NCBI GenBank assembly: GCA_021604805.1
Contig: BQJR01000002.1
Span: 766,665-830,664 of the forward strand
Direction: 5' to 3'
DNA length: 64,000 bases
From: Planctomycetota bacterium
Lineage (GTDB): Bacteria > Planctomycetota > B15-G4
The position numbers were made by a program, and so were the translations under genes. Positions 7,982-16,708 of the stretch are shown here, one piece after another (position 1 is the stretch's first letter; every line of letters begins with the position of its first letter). The notes under the pieces are model-generated. The model did no database searches, was not told where the DNA came from, and saw nothing but the letters and a program-made list of their open reading frames with translations.

Positions 7982-9084
7982 TCGTTGCTGGCCTTTCGTC
8001 CCCACTCGGTGTCGGGGAAGTTGCTGATCAAGGTGGCGCGCAAGCGACGGCTGTGCAGGTCGGCGTCGGCTCCGCCAGCGCCCAGGCTGCCCAGCAGATT
8101 GAACGCCTGCGACGCGTAGTAGAGCGCGAACGGCTGTTCGGCGCGCACCTGCTCGTAGCTCACTTGCACGCGCAGGAAGTCGAGCAGCGCGGCCTCGAAC
8201 TGGTCCTTGGCTTCGTCGTCTTGCTTGTTGGCCAGCGCGGCTTGGCCGAGGCCGAAGGCGATCTGACCGCGGCTGTTGTAGGCGCCGGCCACGATGTCCA
8301 CGTCGGTGTGCAGGCGGCCGTCGATGATCTCGTCGAGCAGCGGCACGGCACGCTTGATGTCGGGCGGCGTCTGCTCAGTCAGCAGACGCGCGATGCGCAG
8401 CGCGCACTTGTTGGCGATGCCGTCGTGCTCGCCCTGGGTGAGCATGCGCAGCTCGGTGTACTTCTCGAGCAGGCCGCTCTTGCCCTGCGCTTCGGCGGAG
8501 AGCAGCAGGAAGAACTCGGCCTCGAGCGACCAGACCTGGTCGAAGCCGCGCGCCTGCGTGTCGGTTTGGAGCGTCTTGAGGGCCTCGTCGGCCGCGCTGA
8601 AGTCGCTCTGGTAGAGCAGCGCCTTGCCGAGACCCAGCAGGGCTGCGGGGCGGTGGCGCGAGTCGCGGTAGTCGTTGAGCAGCGCGTCGAACTCGCCGGC
8701 CGAGGGGGCGTAGTAGCCGTTGAGCAGCATCGCGTTGGCGGCGGTGATCAGCGCGGTGGCGCGCTTGAAGTCGTCGAGGTCTTCGTCGGTGGAGGCGAGC
8801 AGCAGCTGCTGGGCGGCGGGCTCCCAACCCGGGCCGTCGATGCCTTCCATGCCGTTGCTGAACTCGGGCGAGGTGCGGCTGTAGCTGATCGACTCGATGT
8901 CGGCGGTGGGCAGCTTCTGGGTGACGCCGCGCTGGGTGCGGAAGGTGACCTCGCTGAAGGTCTCGTCCTCGATGCGGACGTTCTCTTCCACGCGCCCCGA
9001 TTTCTGGACGATCGTGTCGAAACGGGCGAAGAGCGCAGGCGACAGGCCCAGGGTGAGCGCGGTGAGCAGCAGGAGAGGCTTCAC
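7978..9084 (-). CDS. Secreted TPR-like repeat protein
   Basis: This 368-residue protein has a Sec signal peptide (MKPLLLLTALTLGLSPALFA). A short beta region follows with VQKSGRVEENVRI and ESISYSR, the style of proteins that measure exposure of a residue set. The bulk is a helical repeat array rich in paired Ala/Leu helices, for example YAPSAGEFDALLNDYRD, AALLGLGKALLYQSDFS and RGQIAFGLGQAALANK, the spacing of tetratricopeptide repeats. Such proteins are periplasmic scaffolds or assembly factors. The partner is unknown. The start is GTG 9084 with GGGAG upstream. The gene overlaps the acyltransferase by 4 bases, so the two are coupled. Confidence 0.65.
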   Translation of the reverse strand: MKPLLLLTALTLGLSPALFARFDTIVQKSGRVEENVRIEDETFSEVTFRTQRGVTQKLPTADIESISYSRTSPEFSNGMEGIDGPGWEPAAQQLLLASTDEDLDDFKRATALITAANAMLLNGYYAPSAGEFDALLNDYRDSRHRPAALLGLGKALLYQSDFSAADEALKTLQTDTQARGFDQVWSLEAEFFLLLSAEAQGKSGLLEKYTELRMLTQGEHDGIANKCALRIARLLTEQTPPDIKRAVPLLDEIIDGRLHTDVDIVAGAYNSRGQIAFGLGQAALANKQDDEAKDQFEAALLDFLRVQVSYEQVRAEQPFALYYASQAFNLLGSLGAGGADADLHSRRLRATLISNFPDTEWGRKASNE

Positions 9085-9198
9085 GGTGGAGGCTCCCGGG
9101 CGGAGATTCGGGTGGGCGGCCGCGAGGAGGTCGCGGGCGGGACTTCGCTCTCTCTAGAGCAGAAGGAGCCAGAGGTTACTGGCGTCGTGAGAGAGCGG

Positions 9199-10005
9199 TC
9201 AAGGTGCGCATGCTTGGGGGGCAGCGACCCCGCGCACCTCGGCGATCAGCTGGGCCGTGATCGAAACCGCGATCTCCTGAGCGCTGCGTGCGCCCAGTGG
9301 CAGCCCCACCGGCGACACGATGCGGTCGAGCCACGCCTGGGGGACGCCGTCCTCGGCCATGCGACCCAGCAGCAGGGCGCGCTTGGCGCGGCTGCCGATC
9401 ATGCCCAGGAAGCGCGGCTCCACGCTGGCCGCGGCCAGGGCGCGCAGAACGATTTCGTCGTCTTTGTGGCCGCGGGTGAGCACGACCACGAAGTCGTGCT
9501 CGCTGAGTTGGGCGCCGGCCACGAGCTCGCTCCAGGCGCCGCCGTGAGCGCGGATGGGGGCGGGCAGGCGGTCGTCGTCGAGCATGTCGGGGCGATCGTC
9601 GTAGACGCTCACGCCGAAGCCGGTGTCGGCGGCCAGGCGCGCTGTGGCGGCGCCCACGTGTCCGCCGCCGAAGAGGTGCAGCTGCGCCGGGACGACGGGC
9701 TCGATGAAGATGGTCACGGTGCCTCCGCAGATCAGGCCACTCTCGGGATCGTCGCGCTCATTCAGCGTGAACGACACGGTCATCGTGCGGTGGCTGCGCA
9801 TGACGTCGCGGGCGTGCTCCCAGACCTCGGCCTCGAGGCAGCCGCCGCCCACCGAGCCCACGAAGGTGCCGTCGGCGCGCACGAGCATCTTCATCGGGTC
9901 TTTGCCGGGGGTGGAGCCCAACGTGGACACGATGGTGGCCAGCGCGGCGGCTTCCCCGCGCGCGCGGCAGGCCACGATCTCTTCCCACAGGTCGACTTGG
10001 CTCAT
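9199..10005 (-). CDS. XdhC/CoxI family protein
   Basis: This 268-residue protein has both XdhC domains: an N-terminal block with TIVSTLGSTPGKDPMKMLV and GSVGGGCLEAEVWE, and a C-terminal Rossmann-like domain with LFGGGHVGAATARLAADTG, VVVLTRGHKDDEIVL and FLGMIGSRAKRALLL. XdhC proteins insert or sulfurate the molybdenum cofactor of xanthine dehydrogenase-type hydroxylases. No molybdenum enzyme gene lies nearby in the window. The ATG at 10005 overlaps the stop of the PII-like gene as ATGA, so the two are translated together. The longer frame to 10158 is rejected because it overlaps the PII gene with Arg-rich sequence. Confidence 0.85.
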   Translation of the reverse strand: MSQVDLWEEIVACRARGEAAALATIVSTLGSTPGKDPMKMLVRADGTFVGSVGGGCLEAEVWEHARDVMRSHRTMTVSFTLNERDDPESGLICGGTVTIFIEPVVPAQLHLFGGGHVGAATARLAADTGFGVSVYDDRPDMLDDDRLPAPIRAHGGAWSELVAGAQLSEHDFVVVLTRGHKDDEIVLRALAAASVEPRFLGMIGSRAKRALLLGRMAEDGVPQAWLDRIVSPVGLPLGARSAQEIAVSITAQLIAEVRGVAAPQACAP

Positions 10006-10445
10006 GGTCTCGGGCTCGGCGGCGACGGGTGTTGGGGAGCGAATACGGGCGGTGCACCCGACGCGCTTGGTGCACCCGGCCCGCGCGGCCTCACGGGGTC
10101 GAGACGGTGCACGAAGATCTTGCCGTCGCCGATGCGGCCGGTGCGCGCGCCGCGACACACGGCTTGCATGGCGCCGGGCAGCGCCGGGCCGTCGACCGTG
10201 AACTCGAGCCGCACCTTGGGCAGGAACGAGCCGCCGAAGCCGTGGCCCTCGTAGATCGAGAGGTTTTCCTTCTGGCGACCGTAGCCGCGCACCTGCTCCA
10301 CGAGCACGTCGCGGCAGCCTTGCAGGTGAAGCTGCTCCATCACCTCGTCGAGCCGGAAGGGGCGCACCACGGCCACGATGCGCGCGCGACTGCCGGCCGG
10401 CAGCGGGCTCGGGTGCGGCGTGGGATCGGAGACGGCAGGGCTCAT
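10002..10445 (-). CDS. PII-family signal protein (GlnB/GlnK-like)
   Basis: This 147-residue PII-like trimer subunit has the core signatures: YGRQKENLSIYEG at the T-loop entry (about residues 55-67), FLPKVRLEF (74-82) and the ATP-binding B-loop RTGRIGDGKIFV (101-112). The T-loop has the normal length, but the tyrosine uridylylated in enterobacterial GlnB (Tyr51) is Phe70 here, and Glu50/Asp54 equivalents are Gly/Ser. It also has about 20 extra residues at the N-terminus and a Pro-rich tail of about 30. PII proteins sense ATP/ADP/2-oxoglutarate and bind partners by the T-loop. It overlaps xdhC by 4 bases, and no amtB or glnA is adjacent, so it is likely a specialised paralogue. Confidence 0.85.
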   Translation of the reverse strand: MSPAVSDPTPHPSPLPAGSRARIVAVVRPFRLDEVMEQLHLQGCRDVLVEQVRGYGRQKENLSIYEGHGFGGSFLPKVRLEFTVDGPALPGAMQAVCRGARTGRIGDGKIFVHRLDPVRPRGPGAPSASGAPPVFAPQHPSPPSPRP

Positions 10446-10468
10446 CGCAGCATGGTACCGAGCGCGCC

Positions 10469-12085
10469 TCAGCGGCGCCCCGGGAGCAGGCCGGCGAGTT
10501 CGCGCCAGGCAGCCGGGCACAGCGCGCGGGCGAGCGAGGCGAAGACGACCAGCCCGAGCAGCGAGCCGCAAGCCACGCGCACGAGCGGCGGGGCGCTCGC
10601 CGCGAGCAGGCGCCCGTCGAGCAGATGCACCGCGGCTCCCATCACGAGCGCCACGAGCAACGGACGGAACCAGCCGCCGAGCAACTCCGACGGTCGCGCC
10701 TTCACCCGCGGCGCCACGAACACGAGCAACAAGATGGCGCTGCCCAACGAAGCCACGCTGGTGGCGAGCGCCAACCCGAGCTCGCCCAGTGGCCCCACGA
10801 GAGCGAGGTCGAGCGTGATGTTCACGAACACCATCAGCACGCCGATGCGCGCGGGCAGACGCAGGTCGCCCGCCGCGATGCTCGTGCGCGTGAGCAACAT
10901 CACCGTGCCCGCGCAAGGAATGCCGAGCGCGTAACCCAGCAGCGCCGACGAGGTGAGTCGCGTGTTCTCTGGCGAGAAGCTGCCGCCCTCGAAGAGCATC
11001 GCCACGATGGGCGTGGCCAGCACGAAGAGCCCCGTGGCCGCGCCCGTGCAGAGCAGCAAGTTCGCGCGCAGGGCGGTGCGCGCCGTCTCCACCGCACCGG
11101 CGTGATTGCGCGCCGTGGCGAGGCGCGCGAGCGCGGGGAACACGGTGGTGACCAGAGCCACCGACACGAGCCCGAGCGGGAACTGCATCAAGCGCATGCC
11201 GTAGTAGAGGTGCGTGGTGCCGCCGTCGGGGAGCGCGACCTTGGCGATGGTGCGGTCGGCCAGGATGTTCAGCTGGGCGGCGCCCATGCCCAGGATCATC
11301 GGCCCCATGGCAGCGAGCACACCGCGCACTTCGGGGCTCAAGCGCGGCCGCACGAAGCGCAGGCCCAGACCGAGCGCACGCAGGCGCGGCAGCAACCAGA
11401 ACACCTGCACGACCGAAGCCAGGAAGATCGACGCGATGATGATCAGCGCGTGCGCGGGTTGAGGCGCGCCCTCGGCCAAGGCATCGACCGCGGCGCCGGG
11501 CTGCAGCGTGACCTCGGGGCCGAACCACGTGGCGGCACCCACGCCCACGATCCACACCAGGTTGAGCACCGAAGGCACCGCCGCCGGACGCGCGAACTCA
11601 CCGAACACATTGAGCGTGGCGACGAGCTGCGCGAGCACGCTCACGACCACCATGTACGGCAGCAGCAACTGCGTGAAGCGCAAGGTGAGCGCCGCCGAGG
11701 GATCACTCGCCAACGACGGGAACCACCACTGCGCCACGCTCAGCCCGGCAATGATCAGCGCCACCAAGGCGCTCAGTCCGAGCACCAAGGTGGACACGAT
11801 CTGGCAGACGAGCGCGCGCGCGGCTTGCCGCCCCTGCTCTTGCTCGGCACGCGTGAGCGCAGGCACCAGCGCCGAGCTCAGCGCGCCCTCACCGAAGAGC
11901 CGACGAAAAGCATTCGGGAGCGTCCACGCGTAGGTGAGCGCGTCGCTGACCATGCCGGCACCCAGCAGGTGCGCGGTGAGCACGTCGCGCAACATGCCGA
12001 GCACGCGCGACAGCAGCGTGAGCACGGAGACCGTGCGCGCTGAGCGCAGGATCCCGCGCGATTCGCCTTCGGTGGCGCCGCTCAG
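10469..12085 (-). CDS. murJ: Lipid II flippase MurJ (MviN)
   Basis: This integral membrane protein of about 538 residues has the MVF fold of some 14 helices. It flips undecaprenyl-linked lipid II across the inner membrane for peptidoglycan synthesis. Diagnostic segments are LLSRVLGMLRDVLTAHLLG, SDALTYAWTLPNAFRRLFGE, and GALSSALVPALTRAEQE near the N-terminus. The later helices and the RMLMQ-type segment (MRLMQFPLGLVSVALVTTVF) are also typical. No ATG, GTG or TTG precedes the conserved N-terminus in frame. The best start is CTG 12085, which overlaps the stop of the dehydrogenase gene as CTGA. GTG 12025 would cut into the first conserved helix. The product's identity is secure; the start is not. 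Confidence 0.9.
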   Translation of the reverse strand: MSGATEGESRGILRSARTVSVLTLLSRVLGMLRDVLTAHLLGAGMVSDALTYAWTLPNAFRRLFGEGALSSALVPALTRAEQEQGRQAARALVCQIVSTLVLGLSALVALIIAGLSVAQWWFPSLASDPSAALTLRFTQLLLPYMVVVSVLAQLVATLNVFGEFARPAAVPSVLNLVWIVGVGAATWFGPEVTLQPGAAVDALAEGAPQPAHALIIIASIFLASVVQVFWLLPRLRALGLGLRFVRPRLSPEVRGVLAAMGPMILGMGAAQLNILADRTIAKVALPDGGTTHLYYGMRLMQFPLGLVSVALVTTVFPALARLATARNHAGAVETARTALRANLLLCTGAATGLFVLATPIVAMLFEGGSFSPENTRLTSSALLGYALGIPCAGTVMLLTRTSIAAGDLRLPARIGVLMVFVNITLDLALVGPLGELGLALATSVASLGSAILLLVFVAPRVKARPSELLGGWFRPLLVALVMGAAVHLLDGRLLAASAPPLVRVACGSLLGLVVFASLARALCPAAWRELAGLLPGRR

Positions 12086-13137
12086 GCGGTGGCGCCCGCC
12101 GAAGCGAGGTTCGCTTCGGCGACCTGCTGCGCGGCTTCGTGCGTGGTGATGCCCTTCACACGCGCCGTCTCGAATACGCTCAGCAAGGCCTCGTGGATGT
12201 TGTCGATCTTCACGATGGCGGCGGCTTCGTTGTAGCCGCCTTCCTCGAGCTCGAGCGACACGTTGATGATGCCGCCCGCATTGATCACGTAGTCGGGCGC
12301 GTAGAGGATGCCGCGCTGACGCAGCGCTTCGGCGTGCACGTTCTCGTCGAGCAACTGGTTGTTCGCGGCGCCGGCGATGGCCTTGCACTTGAGGCGCGGG
12401 ATCGTGTCGTCGTTGACGGTGGCGCCGAGCGCGCAGGGCGCGTAGATGTCGCAGTCGACGTCGTAGATCGCGTCGGGCTCCACCGCGGTGGCACCCAGCT
12501 CGTTGACCGCGCGCCCGACGTTCTCCTGCGAGATGTCGGCCACGACGAGCTTGCCGCCTTCGTCCACGATGTGACGACCGAGCGTGTAGCCCACCGAGCC
12601 CACGCCTTGCAGCGCGACCAACTTGCCCTCGAGCGAGGCGTCGCCGAAGGCTTCGAGCGCGGCGGCCTTCATGCCCACGTAGCAACCGCGCGCGGTGCTC
12701 GGGCTCGGGTTGCCGCTGCCGCCCTGTTCACGCGGGAGGCCGGTGACGTACTTGGTGCTCTTGCGCACCGAGAGCAGGTCCGCCACGCCGACGTTCACGT
12801 CTTCGGCGGTGATGTACTTACCCTCGAAGGTGTCGACGAAGCGCCCCATGGCTTCGAAGAGCTCGGGGCTCTTCTGATCGGCCGAGGCCACCAGCACCGA
12901 CTTGCCGCCGCCCAGGCCCGTGCGCGCCACGGAGGACTTGAAGGTCATGCCGCGCGAAAGGCGCAACACATCCGTGAGCGCCGCGTCTTCGCTCTCGTAG
13001 TTCCACAAGCGCATGCCGCCGAGGGCCGGGCCGAGCGTCCGGTCGTGCACCGCGATGAAGGCCAGCAAGCCGGTGGCGTCGTCTTGAGCCTTGGCGACGC
13101 GTTCGTAACCGGGGATGTCGAGCAGGGTGATCTTCAT
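12082..13137 (-). CDS. Leucine/branched-chain amino-acid dehydrogenase (Glu/Leu/Phe/Val family)
   Basis: This 351-residue NAD-dependent oxidative deaminase has the dimerisation/substrate domain with LGPALGGMRLW, TGLGGGKSVLV (catalytic Lys) and EDVNVGVADL, then a Rossmann domain with LQGVGSVGYTLGRHI. PCALGATVNDDTIPRLK and IAGAANNQLL follow, all typical of leucine dehydrogenases. It would convert leucine, valine or isoleucine to the 2-oxo acid. This fits the HMG-CoA lyase and carboxylase genes 7-9 kb away, though these are not one operon. The ATG at 13137 starts the conserved fold; the upstream extension is Pro/Ser-rich. It is coupled to murJ by a 4-base overlap, an association without an obvious functional reason. 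Confidence 0.85.
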   Translation of the reverse strand: MKITLLDIPGYERVAKAQDDATGLLAFIAVHDRTLGPALGGMRLWNYESEDAALTDVLRLSRGMTFKSSVARTGLGGGKSVLVASADQKSPELFEAMGRFVDTFEGKYITAEDVNVGVADLLSVRKSTKYVTGLPREQGGSGNPSPSTARGCYVGMKAAALEAFGDASLEGKLVALQGVGSVGYTLGRHIVDEGGKLVVADISQENVGRAVNELGATAVEPDAIYDVDCDIYAPCALGATVNDDTIPRLKCKAIAGAANNQLLDENVHAEALRQRGILYAPDYVINAGGIINVSLELEEGGYNEAAAIVKIDNIHEALLSVFETARVKGITTHEAAQQVAEANLASAGATA

Positions 13138-13457
13138 GGGCGCGGATGGTCCATCAAGGGAGGTCGGGGAGGGAGCTGGGAGGCTGGAGCTGGCGGCCAA
13201 GCCGCCCCCACGAGCACGGTCTTTGGCGACCGCGGCGTGATTGGGCGGAGGATATCAGAAGCACGCATTTCCAGCCCAGACCCCGCGTGCGCTGCGAGAA
13301 CGCCTTTGGCAAAGCGGTTTCCCACCACGGACCTGCCTCAAGAAAGGAGCACTCAGCGCGATCGTCGCAACTCGCGCCCTTGACCGCCGTCGAGCCCCTT
13401 CCTATGTATGCCCCCACCCCGCTCTGTCTCGCGCCCCCCCCTTTGCGGACCTAAGTC
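13138..13457. other. Intergenic region between divergent leucine-dehydrogenase-like gene and topA
   Basis: This 320-base stretch must contain the promoters of the two divergent genes. I see a short GGCGG/CCGCC hairpin near 13193, a less GC-rich patch around 13245-13320 with GATATC, and no convincing -35/-10 pair. No open frame here looks like a gene: the candidates are Arg/Pro-rich. Confidence 0.5.
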
Positions 13458-16112
13458 TTGGCCAAATCACTTGTTATCGTCGAGTCCCCCGCCAAGGCCC
13501 GCACCATTGGCAAGTTTCTGGGGAGCAAGTTCGTGGTCAAGGCCTCCATGGGCCACGTGCGCGACCTCCCCAAGTCGGGCCTGGGTGTCGACGTCGAGAA
13601 CGACTTCAGCACCGAGTGGGAGCCGATCAAGGATCGCGCGAAGGTGCTCAAGGAGCTGGGCGAGAAGGTCAAGGGCGCGGAGTCCATCTTCCTCGCAACT
13701 GACTCGGACCGTGAGGGTGAAGCCATCGCATGGCACCTCGCCGAAGCTTTGCTTCCGGCGGATCACGGCGACCTCGACGTGCGCCGGGTGGTGTTCCACG
13801 AGATCACCGAGCCGGCCATCCGCGAGGCTTTCGAGCACGCCGGCACGCTGAACACGGATCGCGTGGACGCCTACCGCACGCGCCGCATCCTCGATCGCCT
13901 GATGGGCTACCAGCTCTCGCCGCTGCTGTGGAAGAAGATGGCGCGGGGGCTGTCGGCTGGACGCGTGCAGTCGGTGGCCGTGCGGCTGGTCGTGGAGCGC
14001 GAACGCGAGATCCGCGAGTTCATCCCGGAAGAGTCGTGGCGCTTGCTGGCCTCCTTCGGGGCCGACGCCGAGGCCTTCGACGCCGAGCTCGTGCGTGTCG
14101 ACGGCGCGAAGCCGAACCCGCGCACCGCCGACGACGCCGCTGCCATCCTCAAGCGCATCGCGCCCGACGCCACGCTCGGCGAGACCGTGAAGCGCTCCGA
14201 CGAAGACGGCGCCACGTTGCACTTCCCGCCGCTCAGCGATGTCGGCCCCTTCATCGTCAGCAAGCTCGAGCAGAAGGCGCGCAAGGATCGCCCGCGTCCT
14301 CCTTTCATCACGAGCACGCTGCAGCAGTCGGCCTCGAGTCGCTACGGCTTCGCGGCGCGCCGCACCATGCGCGTGGCGCAGCAGCTCTACGAAGGCATGG
14401 AGATCCCGGGCGAAGGCGCCACGGGTTTGATCACCTACATGCGTACCGACTCGGTGGTGATCTCCAAGGTCGCCGCCGACGCCGCCGCCAAGCTGATCAC
14501 GTCGCTCTACGGGCCGAAGTACTTGCCCAACAAGCCGCACGTGTTCTCGAGCAAGAAGGGCGCGCAAGAGGCTCACGAAGCCATCCGCCCCACCGACCCG
14601 AAGCGCACGCCCGAGTCGCTCGCCGGCATCCTGAGCGAAGAGCAGCGCAAGCTCTACGAGCTCATCTGGCGACGCTTCATGGCGAGCCAGATGGCGTCCT
14701 CCGAATCGCTCGTGACGACGGTGGAGCTCGAGCGCAACGGTGCGGTCTTCGGCGCCTCCGGTCGCGTGATCACCTTCGACGGTCACATGCGCGCTTACGG
14801 CACCTCCGCCCGCGACGATCAGCTCCCGCCGCTCAGCGAAGGCCAGCAGTTCCAGGCCGACCCGCTCGAGGCGATCCAGCAGTTCAGCAAGCCGCCGCGG
14901 CGTTACTCCGAGGCGAGCTTGGTGCGCGCGCTGGAGAAGCACGGCATCGGTCGGCCGTCCACCTACGCGTCGATCATGAGCACCATCGTGGATCGCAAGT
15001 ACGTCGACTTCGGTGAGGAAGCCGGGGAAGACGAAGCGCGTCGCGCCTACGTGGCCAACGGTCGCACGGATCCCGTGGAACCCGTCGCCCCCGACGACAG
15101 CGACGCCATCGAGGACGAAGACGACGAGGTCCCGCAAGGCATCGGCGGCCCGCAACGCCGCAAGGGCCGCGCCTTCCACGCCACGCACTTGGGCGAAGCC
15201 GTCACCGAACTGCTGCTGCCCTACTTCGAAGACATCGTGAACACCGAGTTCACCGCCGACATGGAGTCGCAGCTCGACCGCATCGCCGAGGGCGACGTGG
15301 GCTGGAAGAAGGTCGTCGAAGACTTCTACGGCCGCTTCGCGAGCAAGCTCGGCAAGGCCGAGACCGACATGAGCCCGTACTGGGAACACCCGGTCTTGCT
15401 CACCGACATGACCTGCGGCAAGGAAGATGAGAGCGGCAAGGCCTGCGAAGCGCCGATGGCGATCCTGTTCAACCGCTTCGGCAGCTACCTGGGCTGCTCG
15501 CGCTACCCCGACTGCAGCAACACGCTCAGCCTCACGGGTCGCAAGAAGGCCGAGGCCGAACTCACCGAGCACACCTGCCGCGCGCGCAATGAAAAGGGCG
15601 AAGTCTGCGGGCGACAGATGGAGCGCAAGGTGAACCGCTGGGGCAAGGCCTTCCTGGCTTGCACCGGCTTCAAGAGCAAGGACTGCGCGGGCTCGGTCTC
15701 GCTGAGCACCAAGAACGAACCGCTGTGGCCCGTGGAGACCAGCGTGCCCTGCCCCGACTGCGGCACCGACCTGGTCGTGAAGCGCAGTCGTCGCGGCAAG
15801 TTCCTCGCTTGCCGACGCTTCCCCAAGTGCCGCGGCACGCTCTCGATCCCGGCCTGCACGCACGAGTCGCGCACGGGCAAGCAGTGCGGCAAGCCGCTCA
15901 CCGAACCGGTGGCCGGCGGCAAGATGTCCTGCAAGTTGCACCCCGACGTGAAGCTCGCGCCGCCCAAGAAGGCCAAGAAGGGCGAAGGCGAAGAGGGCGA
16001 AGGCGAAGAGGGCGACGCGAAGCCGGCCAAGAAGAAGGCCACGCGCAAGAAAGCCACTCGTAAGAAGGCCGCGCGCAAGAAGGCCACCACCAAGAAGTCG
16101 ACCAAGAGCTGA
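13458..16112 (+). CDS. topA: DNA topoisomerase I
   Basis: This 884-residue type IA topoisomerase relaxes negative supercoils. The TOPRIM domain covers about residues 1-115 (SLVIVESPAKARTIGKFL; FLATDSDREGEAIAWHLAEA), and the catalytic tyrosine is Tyr327 in GLITYMRTDS. RPSTYASIMSTI-type helices follow. Three C-terminal zinc-ribbon-like units contain paired Cys: residues around 655-690, 705-745 and 760-795. A Glu-Gly tract and then a Lys/Ala/Thr tail of repeated KKAT units end the protein, as in many high-GC bacteria, and probably aid DNA binding. The start is TTG 13458, the only start in line with the conserved N-terminus. An acidic insert near 525-560 (DDSDAIEDEDDEVP) is linker-like. Confidence 0.95.
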   Translation: MAKSLVIVESPAKARTIGKFLGSKFVVKASMGHVRDLPKSGLGVDVENDFSTEWEPIKDRAKVLKELGEKVKGAESIFLATDSDREGEAIAWHLAEALLPADHGDLDVRRVVFHEITEPAIREAFEHAGTLNTDRVDAYRTRRILDRLMGYQLSPLLWKKMARGLSAGRVQSVAVRLVVEREREIREFIPEESWRLLASFGADAEAFDAELVRVDGAKPNPRTADDAAAILKRIAPDATLGETVKRSDEDGATLHFPPLSDVGPFIVSKLEQKARKDRPRPPFITSTLQQSASSRYGFAARRTMRVAQQLYEGMEIPGEGATGLITYMRTDSVVISKVAADAAAKLITSLYGPKYLPNKPHVFSSKKGAQEAHEAIRPTDPKRTPESLAGILSEEQRKLYELIWRRFMASQMASSESLVTTVELERNGAVFGASGRVITFDGHMRAYGTSARDDQLPPLSEGQQFQADPLEAIQQFSKPPRRYSEASLVRALEKHGIGRPSTYASIMSTIVDRKYVDFGEEAGEDEARRAYVANGRTDPVEPVAPDDSDAIEDEDDEVPQGIGGPQRRKGRAFHATHLGEAVTELLLPYFEDIVNTEFTADMESQLDRIAEGDVGWKKVVEDFYGRFASKLGKAETDMSPYWEHPVLLTDMTCGKEDESGKACEAPMAILFNRFGSYLGCSRYPDCSNTLSLTGRKKAEAELTEHTCRARNEKGEVCGRQMERKVNRWGKAFLACTGFKSKDCAGSVSLSTKNEPLWPVETSVPCPDCGTDLVVKRSRRGKFLACRRFPKCRGTLSIPACTHESRTGKQCGKPLTEPVAGGKMSCKLHPDVKLAPPKKAKKGEGEEGEGEEGDAKPAKKKATRKKATRKKAARKKATTKKSTKS

Positions 16113-16120
16113 GCTGCGCC

Positions 16121-16522
16121 ATGGACCCGCTCTTTCTCACGTCGCTCGGCGTCACCGTGGTGTTGCTCGTGGTCGTACTGATCACGGGACATCGAGCGCA
16201 GCGCAACGCCCACTACGGCAGCGTGGTGCTGTTCTTCGGGGCGCTCGTGTGGGCCATCCGGCAGGCCGAGATCGAGGGCCGCAGCCTGGTCTTCGAAGGC
16301 CTGTCCGCCACGCTCAACCAGATCCACTTCGTGTTCGTGGGGCTCGACTTCGTGCTCGTCCCGCTGCTGATCTGGAGCGGCGTGTCACTGGCACGGAGCG
16401 GGAGCCCCGCGGTGCGTCAGCGGCACAAGCAGTTCGCGGCCGCCTTCGTGCTGAGCGTGCTGATCACTTGCGGGCTGGGTGTCGCGATGACGCTCACTGC
16501 GGAGCGCGTGGCGGGGAGCTGA
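16121..16522 (+). CDS. Small four-helix membrane protein
   Basis: This 133-residue protein has four predicted membrane segments, near residues 5-22, 32-46, 67-88 and 105-125. Four histidines lie close to the helix ends (24, 31, 69, 102), with NQIHFVFVGLDFVLVP as the most distinctive stretch. The arrangement resembles DUF420/CtaM-type small membrane proteins, but I cannot assign a family. It starts 8 bases after topA and is probably co-transcribed with it. Inner-membrane location is inferred from the helices. Function unknown. Confidence 0.6.
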   Translation: MDPLFLTSLGVTVVLLVVVLITGHRAQRNAHYGSVVLFFGALVWAIRQAEIEGRSLVFEGLSATLNQIHFVFVGLDFVLVPLLIWSGVSLARSGSPAVRQRHKQFAAAFVLSVLITCGLGVAMTLTAERVAGS

Positions 16523-16708
16523 GACGCCGCCTCGCGCATCGGCTCGGGTCGCGCGCCACTTGCTCGCTCGTCCGGCCCCCCGAGCCGCAGATTCAGGGGT
16601 AAACTGAGCCGCTCGGCGCGCTGCGACCCCGAATCGGTGGCGCGTCGGCTCCCTCTCTGGCGGCGCCCTCGTCGCCCTCTCTCCCCCCCGAAGTCGAGGA
16701 GCCTGCAC

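Noticed and set aside
13467..15941. Long open frame of 824 codons antisense to topA
   Set aside because: It is rich in Arg, Ala, His and Gly from GC codon bias, shows no family motif, and topA on the other strand is certain. The frame is open because TopA uses codons whose complement avoids stops.
15976..16112. Repeated units near the end of topA as a possible repeat array
   Set aside because: They are in-frame coding repeats for Gly-Glu and KKAT units of the DNA-binding tail, not CRISPR or tandem intergenic repeats.
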